From: Paracoccaceae bacterium
GTDB lineage: Bacteria; Pseudomonadota; Alphaproteobacteria; Rhodobacterales; Rhodobacteraceae
DNA: 5,825 nt
Direction of reading: 5' to 3'
NCBI GenBank assembly: GCA_026982515.1
Contig: JALSGY010000049.1
Span: 1 to 5,825, forward strand
A program made the translations under genes and the position numbers. Positions 1 through 5,683 of this stretch are shown in pieces. How positions within the stretch are numbered: the first letter of the stretch is position 1; each line of letters starts with the position of its first letter. The notes beneath the pieces were generated by a model. That model was not told the DNA's origin, did not search any database, and saw only the letters and a list, made by a program, of their open reading frames with translations.

Positions 1-1479
1 TTCTTCCAGACCCATGGCGCGCAGGAAGGTCAGCGCATCGGTCAACTCGTCGAGATCGCCGCGCGCCCCGCTGACGAAAAGTTCCATCGCGCGCAAAATC
101 GCCTCGCCCGGCCGGTTCTCGGCCATCAGCGACTGCAGCCGCACCGGAATGCCCTGGCGGCGAAAGCCCTCCTGGATGGCGGCGTGCAGCGGATCGGCGG
201 CACGGAAATCCCCCGGTTCGCCGCGCGCAAGCGCTGCCAGCAGTTGCTCCTGCTCGCTTTCAGCCGGAAAGTCGCGGGCGAACTGCTCGTAGCCATCCGA
301 CAACAGGCCGATGGCGAACACCAGCCCGGCCAGCTGCGGCGGCAGGGACAGGGCCGAGAGCGGCTCGGCATAGAGGGCGGCGAAAGCGGGCTCCAGCCCT
401 GCGCGGGACATCTGCACCCAGGCCTCGGGCAGGGCCTCGGCCACCGCGCCCGCATCGCCGGCGCGAATCGCCGCATCCAGCGCCTGGATGGCATGGACCC
501 TCTCCCACAGCCCGCCCGAGGCGGCGGGCTTGCGCTCGGTATAAAGCCCGAGCAGCCGGTTGGGGTCCAGCGCGCCGGTGCGGGTCAGCCGCTCGGCCGC
601 CTCGATCTGGGTCTTCCAGCCCGAATTGGACTGCAAATCCGCATGGGCGAAGGCGCGCGGCAGCCCGGCGGTGGGCAGCGGCTCTCCGATCGCCTCGAGC
701 ATGCGGAACTCCAGCGGCGTGGGATTTTCCGGCGGTGGCACCCACATGTCGCCCTCGAACAGCACCGGATCGAGGAAGCGCGACAGCAGCGCATCGTCCT
801 CCGGGCTGATGTAGCCCAGCGCGCGGGCGATCCCCAGCGTCAGCGCCGCCGCCCCCCAGTCGCCGCTGCGGGCCAGACAGAAGATGCGGGCCGGGAAGGT
901 GGGCGAAAGCTCGGGCGTGGTGCGCAGGATGGCGCAGGCCTCGTCCTCGACGCGCAGGAGCAGCGCGGTGTCGAAGAGGCGGCGGAAGATTTCCCGATAC
1001 CGCTGCCCGCTCCGTTGCAGCAGCTCCCAGGCCTGGTCCAGCGCTCCCAGCTCCAGCAGCGTATCGACCCGGGCCAGAAAGAGCCGCGGCTCGGGTCCGG
1101 CATCCACCGGCGGATCCAGTTCGGCCAGCAGGATGGTATAGAGCAGCCGGCGCAGGGCGGGCGGCATGTCGTCATGCTCCGAGCGCAACCGCCGGGCGAT
1201 GTCGTCCGACAGGCTGGCGCCCCACAGATCGCGCGGCAATCCGGTGACAGACGGCGGCAGCAGCCCCACCGCATCGGGCGTGGCCCGCCCCAGGGGCGCA
1301 ACCGAGACATCCCCCGGCATCGCCCCATCGGAAACCGGTGCCTCGCTGCCCGGGACGGCCACCGTGGGCGGGGCGGCCACGCTGTCGGACAGCCAGTCGA
1401 TGGCCGACAGCGGCTCCTGCGCCGCGGCACCGGCAGCCCACAGCACGGCCGCCGCGAATATGCCGGTGGCTCTAGTCAA
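1..1479 (-). CDS. Exported protein of unknown function, 3' end beyond window
   Basis: One minus-strand frame is open from 1479 to the window edge (493 codons, no stop seen). The start is taken as TTG at 1479-1477: an in-frame TGA at 1485-1483 excludes anything upstream, and TTG gives a good Sec signal peptide (TR, then an Ala-rich core at about residues 5-17, likely cleavage after AGAAA near residue 20, mature end QEPLSAIDWL). The next start, GTG at codon 12, would cut the signal. After a Pro/Ala/Val-rich linker (about 35-65) the rest reads as amphipathic helices, reminiscent of helical-repeat (TPR/SEL-like) folds, but I see no clear repeat consensus. Only two cysteines occur, C182 and C201, plausible as a disulfide in the periplasm. 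The gene overlaps the stop of the upstream 45-aa gene by 8 nt, suggesting translational coupling. I recall similar Rhodobacteraceae proteins labelled 'antifreeze glycopeptide polyprotein', a label I would not take literally. By that memory only a few tens of residues are missing. Function unknown. Confidence 0.85.
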   Translation of the reverse strand, partial: MTRATGIFAAAVLWAAGAAAQEPLSAIDWLSDSVAAPPTVAVPGSEAPVSDGAMPGDVSVAPLGRATPDAVGLLPPSVTGLPRDLWGASLSDDIARRLRSEHDDMPPALRRLLYTILLAELDPPVDAGPEPRLFLARVDTLLELGALDQAWELLQRSGQRYREIFRRLFDTALLLRVEDEACAILRTTPELSPTFPARIFCLARSGDWGAAALTLGIARALGYISPEDDALLSRFLDPVLFEGDMWVPPPENPTPLEFRMLEAIGEPLPTAGLPRAFAHADLQSNSGWKTQIEAAERLTRTGALDPNRLLGLYTERKPAASGGLWERVHAIQALDAAIRAGDAGAVAEALPEAWVQMSRAGLEPAFAALYAEPLSALSLPPQLAGLVFAIGLLSDGYEQFARDFPAESEQEQLLAALARGEPGDFRAADPLHAAIQEGFRRQGIPVRLQSLMAENRPGEAILRAMELFVSGARGDLDELTDALTFLRAMGLEE

Positions 1480-1609
1480 CGCTCACCGTGAGCGGCGTGC
1501 GCACCTCGCTTCGCTGCGGGGTCAGATCGCCGAAATAGGCGTATCCGGTCAGCCCGGCGAAACCCAGCACCAGCAGGACGAGGAGCAGCTTGAAGAGTTT
1601 GAACAGCAT
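1472..1609 (-). CDS. Small single-pass membrane peptide, 45 aa
   Basis: A 45-residue ORF begins with ATG at 1609-1607 and ends with TAG at 1474-1472. The start is preceded by the purine-rich AAAAAGGCGGAAAC, containing AGGCGGA, one mismatch from AGGAGGA. The N-terminus (MLFKLFK) is positively charged and followed by a hydrophobic stretch at about residues 8-25 (Leu/Val-rich, ending GLTGYAYF). A polar tail of about 20 residues (GDLTPQRSEV...) follows. This is the layout of a small inner-membrane protein with its tail outside; an uncleaved anchor is likelier than a signal peptide because no good cleavage site follows. It sits directly upstream of the exported protein gene, overlaps it by 8 nt, and is divergent from aroK. 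I recall comparable short ORFs next to aroK in Rhodobacteraceae. Its function is unknown; a role tied to the exported partner is inference from the overlap. Confidence 0.8.
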   Translation of the reverse strand: MLFKLFKLLLVLLVLGFAGLTGYAYFGDLTPQRSEVRTPLTVSVD

Positions 1610-1738
1610 GTTTCCGCCTTTTTTCCACCCAGCCTCGGGACAGCCGCGTCTGGGGCGGCCTTGCCCGCTTTTATATATGGCATTTTTCCGAACTTCACGC
1701 CATTGAAGACATGGCGCTGCAGGAACGGGATTTGAAGG
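1610..1738. promoter_or_regulatory. Divergent intergenic region with AT-rich core
   Basis: This 129-bp gap lies between the minus-strand membrane-peptide gene and plus-strand aroK, so it must hold promoters for both directions. The only AT-rich spot in the neighbourhood is 1668-1690 (TTTTATATATGG then CATTTTTCC). Read on the minus strand it gives TATAAA-like hexamers, with a weak GTGAAG about 17 nt upstream, which could serve the membrane-peptide unit. On the plus strand TATATA at 1672 has no good -35 partner. No operator or riboswitch was recognised. Assignment of either promoter is tentative. Confidence 0.4.
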
Positions 1739-2290
1739 GTGAATTACGAGTTGAAGAAAACCGTCGTGCTGGTGGGCATGATGGGCAGTGGCAAGACGGC
1801 GGTAGGCGGCGCGCTGGCGCGCCTCCTGGGGGTGCCGTTTCTCGATTCGGACGAGGAGATCGTTGCCGCCGCCAACATGTCGATCGCCGAGATCTTCGCC
1901 CGCGACGGCGAGGCCTTCTTCCGGGACCGCGAAACCGAGGTCATCACCCGGCTGCTGGAGAATGAGCGCGCAGTGCTCTCCACCGGTGGCGGGGCCTTCC
2001 TCAGCGCACGCAACCGCGAGATCATCGCCGCGAAGGGGGTTTCGGTCTGGCTGCGCGCCGATCTGGAACTGCTGTGGCAGCGGGTGCGCCACAGGACCAC
2101 CCGCCCGCTGCTGCGCACCGAAAACCCAAGGCAGACCCTGGCCGAGCTTTTCCGCCAGCGCACCCCGGAATATGCCAGGGCCGATCTGGTGGTCGAGGCC
2201 CGGCCGGAGTATTCCATCGAGGACATGGCGCAAAGGGTGGCCCGGGCGCTGCTGACCCGGCCCGACGTACTGGAGGTGCGCGACGAATGA
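1739..2290 (+). CDS. aroK: Shikimate kinase
   Basis: The cytoplasmic enzyme phosphorylates shikimate at O3 with ATP (step 5 of chorismate synthesis). The 183-aa product has the usual size and P-loop NMP-kinase fold. It shows the Walker A loop GMMGSGKT (residues 13-20), the shikimate-binding DSD (36-38), the substrate Arg of FFRDRE (R62), the GGG turn after ST (83-85), the lid Arg in RPLL (R122), and R141 in the RTPEY segment. No key residue is missing. The start is GTG at 1739, the first start after an in-frame TGA at 1733-1735, with GGGA 8 nt upstream. A TTG at 1751 (giving MKKTVVLVG) is an alternative, with GGTGA 8 nt upstream, and would trim four residues. The ATG at 1711 is out of frame. 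The stop overlaps the aroB start (ATGA), so the two genes are almost certainly cotranscribed and coupled. Confidence 0.97.
   Translation: MNYELKKTVVLVGMMGSGKTAVGGALARLLGVPFLDSDEEIVAAANMSIAEIFARDGEAFFRDRETEVITRLLENERAVLSTGGGAFLSARNREIIAAKGVSVWLRADLELLWQRVRHRTTRPLLRTENPRQTLAELFRQRTPEYARADLVVEARPEYSIEDMAQRVARALLTRPDVLEVRDE
2272..2278 (+). promoter_or_regulatory. Ribosome binding site for aroB inside aroK
   Basis: GGAGGTG lies in the last codons of aroK, 8 nt before the ATG at 2287. This near-consensus Shine-Dalgarno sequence fixes the aroB start and supports translation coupled across the ATGA overlap. Confidence 0.7.
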
Positions 2291-3399
2291 GGCAGGTGGT
2301 AGAAGTTCCCCTTGGCGAGCGGGCCTATGAGGTGCGCATCGGCGAGGGGCTGATTGCCGGCGCGGGCAGGGAGATCGCCCCGCTGCTTGCCCGCCCCCGG
2401 GTGGCGGTGCTGAGCGATGAGAACGTGGCCGCCCTGCACCTGGAGCCGCTGCGCGCCGGGCTGGCGGCGGAGGGGATCGATTCGGTGGCGCTCGCGCTGC
2501 CGCCGGGCGAGGCCACCAAGGGGTGGGCGCAGCTCTCGCGCGCCGTGGAATGGCTGCTGGAGCAGAAGGTGGAACGGCGCGACGTGGTCGTGGCCCTGGG
2601 CGGCGGGGTGATCGGCGATCTGGCCGGTTTCGCCGCCGCGGTGCTGCGGCGGGGCGTGCGTTTCGTGCAGGTGCCCACCACGCTGCTGGCCCAGGTGGAC
2701 AGCTCGGTGGGCGGCAAGACGGGGATCAACTCGGCCCATGGCAAGAACCTGATCGGCGCCTTTCACCAGCCCTCGCTGGTTCTTGCAGACATCGAGGCGC
2801 TGGAAACCCTGCCCCGGCGCGATTTCCTCGCCGGTTACGGCGAGGTGGTGAAATACGGGCTGCTGGGCGACGAGGCCTTCTTCGCGTGGCTCGAGGAGCA
2901 CGGGCCGGCGCTGGCCGCGGGCGAGCGGGCGTTACGCGCCGAAGCGGTGAGGCGCTCGGTGAAGATGAAGGCGGAAATCGTGGCCCGCGACGAACACGAA
3001 GCCGGCGAGCGGGCGCTGCTCAACCTCGGGCACACCTTCTGCCATGCGCTGGAGGCCGCCACCGGCTATGGCGAGCGGCTGCTGCACGGCGAGGGCGTGG
3101 CGATCGGCTGCGCCCTGGCCTTCGAGACATCGGCGCGGCTGGGGCTGTGTTCCCAGGAGGCGCCGAGCCGGGTGCGCCAGCATCTGCGCGCCATGGGCAT
3201 GAAGACGGATCTGGCCGACATCGAGGGCGATCTGCCCGGCGCCGATGCCCTGCTGGCGCTGATGGCCCAGGACAAGAAGGTGGTGGACGGGCGGCTACGC
3301 TTCATTCTGGTGCACGGGATCGGCCGGGCCTTCGTGGCCGACGACGTGGACCCGGGCGTGGTGCGCAGGGTGCTCGAGGAGGCGCTGGCGGCGCGCTGA
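2287..3399 (+). CDS. aroB: 3-dehydroquinate synthase
   Basis: The enzyme converts 3-deoxy-D-arabino-heptulosonate 7-phosphate to 3-dehydroquinate (shikimate pathway step 2), using NAD+ and a divalent metal, in the cytoplasm. The 370-aa product is full length for the family. Visible motifs are the NAD-binding GGGVIGDLAGF (105-115), PTTLLAQVDSSVGGKTG (130-146, with substrate/NAD Lys144), GKNLIG (152-157), and the three expected metal ligands E186 (in GYGEVVKYG), H249 (in NLGHTFCHALE) and H267 (in LLHGEG). DKK at 329-331 is the usual C-terminal lysine pair. NLGHTFC in place of the commoner NLGHTFG is a variant I associate with Rhodobacterales. The ATG at 2287 overlaps the aroK stop and has a strong ribosome site. 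Steps 5 and 2 are thus made from one transcript, a common bacterial arrangement. Confidence 0.98.
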   Translation: MRQVVEVPLGERAYEVRIGEGLIAGAGREIAPLLARPRVAVLSDENVAALHLEPLRAGLAAEGIDSVALALPPGEATKGWAQLSRAVEWLLEQKVERRDVVVALGGGVIGDLAGFAAAVLRRGVRFVQVPTTLLAQVDSSVGGKTGINSAHGKNLIGAFHQPSLVLADIEALETLPRRDFLAGYGEVVKYGLLGDEAFFAWLEEHGPALAAGERALRAEAVRRSVKMKAEIVARDEHEAGERALLNLGHTFCHALEAATGYGERLLHGEGVAIGCALAFETSARLGLCSQEAPSRVRQHLRAMGMKTDLADIEGDLPGADALLALMAQDKKVVDGRLRFILVHGIGRAFVADDVDPGVVRRVLEEALAAR

Positions 3400-3400
3400 G

Positions 3401-3415
3401 GCGGGAAACCCCCGC
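3401..3415 (+). terminator. Small GC hairpin after aroB, possible terminator
   Basis: GCGGG (3401-3405) and CCCGC (3411-3415) form a 5-bp all-GC stem with a 5-nt loop, 1 nt after the aroB stop. No T-run follows on either strand, so it is not a classical intrinsic terminator. It may still end or stabilise the aroK-aroB message, since the gene ahead points the other way only 36 nt on. Confidence 0.3.
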
Positions 3416-3416
3416 G

Positions 3417-3436
3417 TTCGGGATTATTCGGGATTC
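3417..3436. repeat. Two-copy 10-nt tandem repeat
   Basis: TTCGGGATTA (3417-3426) is followed directly by TTCGGGATTC (3427-3436), 9 of 10 bases identical. It fills the gap between the small hairpin and the phosphoesterase stop codon. No function is evident; it may be slippage-derived. Confidence 0.55.
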
Positions 3437-4292
3437 ATGCCTCCGGCGGGGATATTTTCGAGGCATCGAAGGGCCGGGGCTGGCGGCGAAGGGCATCGGG
3501 CAGGACGTCTTCGCTGGGCCACAGGCCGGTTTCAAGGCAGCGCTCGTAGCCCTGGGCGAGGCCGGCGGCGCGCATCGCCCGGGCGGCGGCGGCGTAATCG
3601 TAGGAGAGGCGCTCTATACGTGCCCCGTCCGCGCCCAGGATCCCGTAGCGGGTCTGCGGGCGCCCGTCATGGGGCGGCAGGCCGATCGAGCCGGGGTTGA
3701 ACCACAGCCGCGCCCCGATCCGGCGGGCAAAGGCGATGCCGCAGTGGCCGGCGATCACCACATCCACCGGCCCGGCCACGGCCTCGATGGCGGCAAACTG
3801 CGCCTCGAATTCCCCCTCGGGGGTGGCGGGCCAGATGTAGCGGTTGATCTGGGGAAAGCCGCCGTGAACCACCGCATGACGGCGGCCGGCGTGGCGGAAG
3901 GTGATCATGTCGGGCAAACCGGCCATGAAACGGCGCGCCTCATCGTCCAGCGCGGCCAGCGCATGCGCATACCAGCCCGCGCTCAGCCGCTCGCAGACCG
4001 TGCCCGCCTCGAAACCGCAGCCGCATTCCGCCGCCCCTCGCGCCAGCTGGCGCTCGCAGTTGCCGGCCACGATCAGGCACTCGTCGCGCAAAAGCGCCAG
4101 CGTTGCGGCGGGATCGGCGCAATAGGCGGCCACGTCGCCGGTGCAGATGCGCCGGGCAGGCGCAATGGCGCGCGCCCGGGCCTCTTCCAGCAGGGCCTGC
4201 GCCGCCTGCAGGTTGGAGCACGGCCCCCCGAACACCAGCACCTCGCCCTCCAGCTCGCCGAGATCGCGGATCACGATGCTTTCGCCCTCCAT
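3435..4292 (-). CDS. Metallophosphoesterase-like protein with degenerate metal site
   Basis: The 285-aa product resembles the YfcE/MJ0936-like calcineurin-type phosphoesterases (Metallophos_2). Recognisable blocks in order are a first beta-strand ending FGGPCSN (21-27), CTGDVAAYC (50-58), the GNCE block (77-80), VVHGG (141-145, H143), AGHCG (181-185, H183) and NPGSIG (199-204). The usual D-x-H of block 1 is G23-P-C25, and the usual GHxH of block 5 is GHCG, so three classical metal ligands are absent. The GD, the GN, and two histidines remain. Ten cysteines occur, including CGC at 90-92 and C100, which could form another metal site. I recall Rhodobacteraceae relatives with FGGPYSN, so the loss seems family-wide rather than a mutation here. 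Activity and substrate are unknown; cytoplasmic, with no signal peptide. ATG at 4292 is chosen over an upstream start at 4340 because AAGGGAG sits 7 nt before it. Confidence 0.88.
   Translation of the reverse strand: MEGESIVIRDLGELEGEVLVFGGPCSNLQAAQALLEEARARAIAPARRICTGDVAAYCADPAATLALLRDECLIVAGNCERQLARGAAECGCGFEAGTVCERLSAGWYAHALAALDDEARRFMAGLPDMITFRHAGRRHAVVHGGFPQINRYIWPATPEGEFEAQFAAIEAVAGPVDVVIAGHCGIAFARRIGARLWFNPGSIGLPPHDGRPQTRYGILGADGARIERLSYDYAAAARAMRAAGLAQGYERCLETGLWPSEDVLPDALRRQPRPFDASKISPPEA
3437..3466. repeat. Inverted repeat with CCTCCGGCGGGGATATTTT core at convergent gene end
   Basis: ATGCCTC (3437-3443) and GAGGCAT (3460-3466) are perfect 7-bp inverted copies around a 16-nt spacer. 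The segment CCTCCGGCGGGGATATTTT resembles a short sequence I recall occurring many times at gene ends in Rhodobacteraceae genomes; this cannot be checked here. The left arm overlaps the phosphoesterase stop codon, and the whole repeat encodes that protein's last residues. Transcribed from the plus strand it could form a hairpin just beyond the aroB end, so a shared 3'-end role for both convergent genes is possible. Confidence 0.5.
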
Positions 4293-4299
4293 GCGCCTG

Positions 4300-4306
4300 C
4301 TCCCTT
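4300..4306 (-). promoter_or_regulatory. Ribosome binding site of the phosphoesterase-like gene
   Basis: On the minus strand AAGGGAG is followed by 7 nt and then ATG at 4292. It decides the start in favour of the 285-aa form over a 301-aa form beginning at 4340. Confidence 0.65.
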
Positions 4307-4333
4307 GATTGGCGGCCCCATCGCCCCCATAAG
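4305..4333 (+). promoter_or_regulatory. Candidate sigma-70 promoter for the CNNM/CBS gene
   Basis: TTGATT (4305-4310) and CATAAG (4328-4333) are separated by 17 nt, each matching 4 of 6 consensus bases. Transcription would begin near 4340, giving a leader of about 20 nt before the ATG at 4361. The -35 hexamer overlaps the ribosome site of the divergent phosphoesterase-like gene. It is the best hexamer pair I see in the 68-bp spacer, but such matches arise by chance. Confidence 0.35.
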
Positions 4334-4360
4334 ACGACAAAGCCCCGGAAAGACAAGCAG

Positions 4361-5674
4361 ATGGAAACCCCCGCCCCCTTTCTCGACACCGCCTTCTGGA
4401 TCACCGCCGGCGCGATCATCGGCCTGCTGGTGCTTTCGGCCCTGTTCTCGGGCTCGGAAACCGCGCTGACGGCGGCCTCGCGGGGCAAACTCAGGGCACG
4501 CGCCGACAAGGGCTCTCGCCGGGCCGAGCGGGCGCTGGAGATCACCGAGGACAGCGAGAGGCTGATCGGCTCGGTGCTGCTGGGCAACAACCTGGTGAAC
4601 ATCCTTGCCGCCTCGCTGGCGACTGCGCTGTTCACCCGGCTGTTCGGCGACGGGGGCGTGGCGCTGGCCACCCTGGTGATGACGCTTCTGGTGCTGATCT
4701 TCGCCGAGGTGCTGCCCAAGACCTATGCCATCACCAACCCCGAAACCGCCGCCGAGCGCGCCGCCGGGCTGATGCGCCCGGTGATCTTGCTGTTCGCGCC
4801 GGTGGTCTCGGCGGTGCGGGTGCTGGTGCGCGGGCTGTTGTGGCTGTTCGGCGTGCGCACCGATCCGGACAGGCACATCCTTGCAGTGCGCGAGGAGATC
4901 GCCGGCGCGATTTCCCTCGGCCACGAGGAAGGCGCGGTGGAAAAGGAAGACCGCGACCGCCTTCTGGGCGCGCTGGACCTGGGCGAGCGCACGGTGGAGG
5001 AGATCATGCTCCACCGCTCCGAGATCGAGATGATCGACGCCGATCTGCCGCCGCGCGAAATTCTGGAGAAAGTGCTGCAATCGGCCCATACCCGGCTGCC
5101 GCTCTACAAGGACGAGCCCGAGAACATCGTCGGCATCCTGCACGCCAAGGATCTGCTGCGCGCCATGTATGCCCGCACCCAGAAGACCGGCAGCATGGAG
5201 GACGCGCTTGAAGATTTCGACGTTCAGGCGGTGGCGATGAAGCCCTATTTCATTCCCGAGACCACCACCCTGGACGACCAGATGCGCCAGTTCCTGCGCC
5301 GGCATACCCATTTTGCCCTGGTGGTGGACGAATACGGCGCCCTGCAGGGGCTGATCACGCTGGAGGACATCCTCGAGGAGATCGTCGGCGAGATCACTGA
5401 CGAGTTCGACACCTCCGAGCAGGAGCCGCTGAAGATGACGGATGAGGGCGATTACATCGTTGACGGGGCGATGACCATCCGCGACCTCAACCGCGCCACC
5501 GACTGGAATCTGCCCGACGAGGAGGCCAACACCGTGGCCGGGCTGGTGATCCACGAGGCCCAGACCATCCCCGCTCAGGGGCAGGTGTTCTCGTTTCACG
5601 GCTTTCGCTTCGAGGTGATCGAACGCCGCGCCAACCGGATCACCCGGCTGAAGATCCGCCGGCTCGACGGTTAG
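4361..5674 (+). CDS. CNNM/CBS-domain membrane protein, HlyC/CorC (hemolysin-like) family
   Basis: The 437-aa product has the full family layout. An N-terminal CNNM (DUF21) membrane domain has hydrophobic segments at about residues 12-34, 68-92, 98-124 and 136-164, with the conserved SGSETALTAAS (30-40), GNNLVN (75-80) and EVLPK (116-120). A CBS pair follows at about 214-272 and 288-345 (TRLPLY; HFALVVDEYGALQG; ITLEDILEEIVGEI), then a CorC_HlyC domain at about 355-436. Family members such as CorC and MpfA act in Mg2+ (or Co2+) efflux at the inner membrane, with ATP or Mg sensed by the CBS pair. The old 'hemolysin' name is weakly founded, and the exact ion here is inference. The ATG at 4361 has GGAAAG 8 nt upstream and places the first membrane segment normally. 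It is divergent from the phosphoesterase-like gene, and no partner gene such as ybeY or lnt is visible. It is complete, and codon use matches its neighbours. Confidence 0.95.
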   Translation: METPAPFLDTAFWITAGAIIGLLVLSALFSGSETALTAASRGKLRARADKGSRRAERALEITEDSERLIGSVLLGNNLVNILAASLATALFTRLFGDGGVALATLVMTLLVLIFAEVLPKTYAITNPETAAERAAGLMRPVILLFAPVVSAVRVLVRGLLWLFGVRTDPDRHILAVREEIAGAISLGHEEGAVEKEDRDRLLGALDLGERTVEEIMLHRSEIEMIDADLPPREILEKVLQSAHTRLPLYKDEPENIVGILHAKDLLRAMYARTQKTGSMEDALEDFDVQAVAMKPYFIPETTTLDDQMRQFLRRHTHFALVVDEYGALQGLITLEDILEEIVGEITDEFDTSEQEPLKMTDEGDYIVDGAMTIRDLNRATDWNLPDEEANTVAGLVIHEAQTIPAQGQVFSFHGFRFEVIERRANRITRLKIRRLDG

Positions 5675-5683
5675 GTTCGGAAT

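Noticed and set aside
184..1491. Long plus-strand open frame (435 codons) opposite the exported protein gene
   Set aside because: It is rich in Arg, Gly, Gln and Pro without domains. The minus-strand frame has a signal peptide, natural amino-acid composition and G/C-biased wobble bases, so this is an antisense shadow of GC-rich coding DNA.
1481..1493. Perfect palindrome GCTCACCGTGAGC near the end of the 45-aa gene
   Set aside because: It lies inside codons, has room for only a strained loop, and is short enough to occur by chance; not called as terminator or operator.
1711..1713. ATG as a possible aroK start
   Set aside because: It is in a different frame from the kinase motifs; an in-frame TGA at 1733 closes the kinase frame upstream of 1739.
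1744..2901. Minus-strand open frame (385 codons) opposite aroK-aroB
   Set aside because: It lies antisense to two enzymes with all catalytic motifs; it shows no recognisable domain.
1739..3399. Novel system around aroK-aroB
   Set aside because: Both enzymes have all expected residues and ordinary operon spacing; this is standard shikimate-pathway DNA.
2523..4469. Very long plus-strand open frame across aroB and the phosphoesterase gene
   Set aside because: It overlaps two well-supported genes in other frames and reads as low-complexity Gly/Arg/Ala sequence.
4271..5599. Minus-strand open frame (442 codons) opposite the CNNM gene
   Set aside because: His/Gln/Gly-rich shadow of the plus-strand CBS protein, with no domain.
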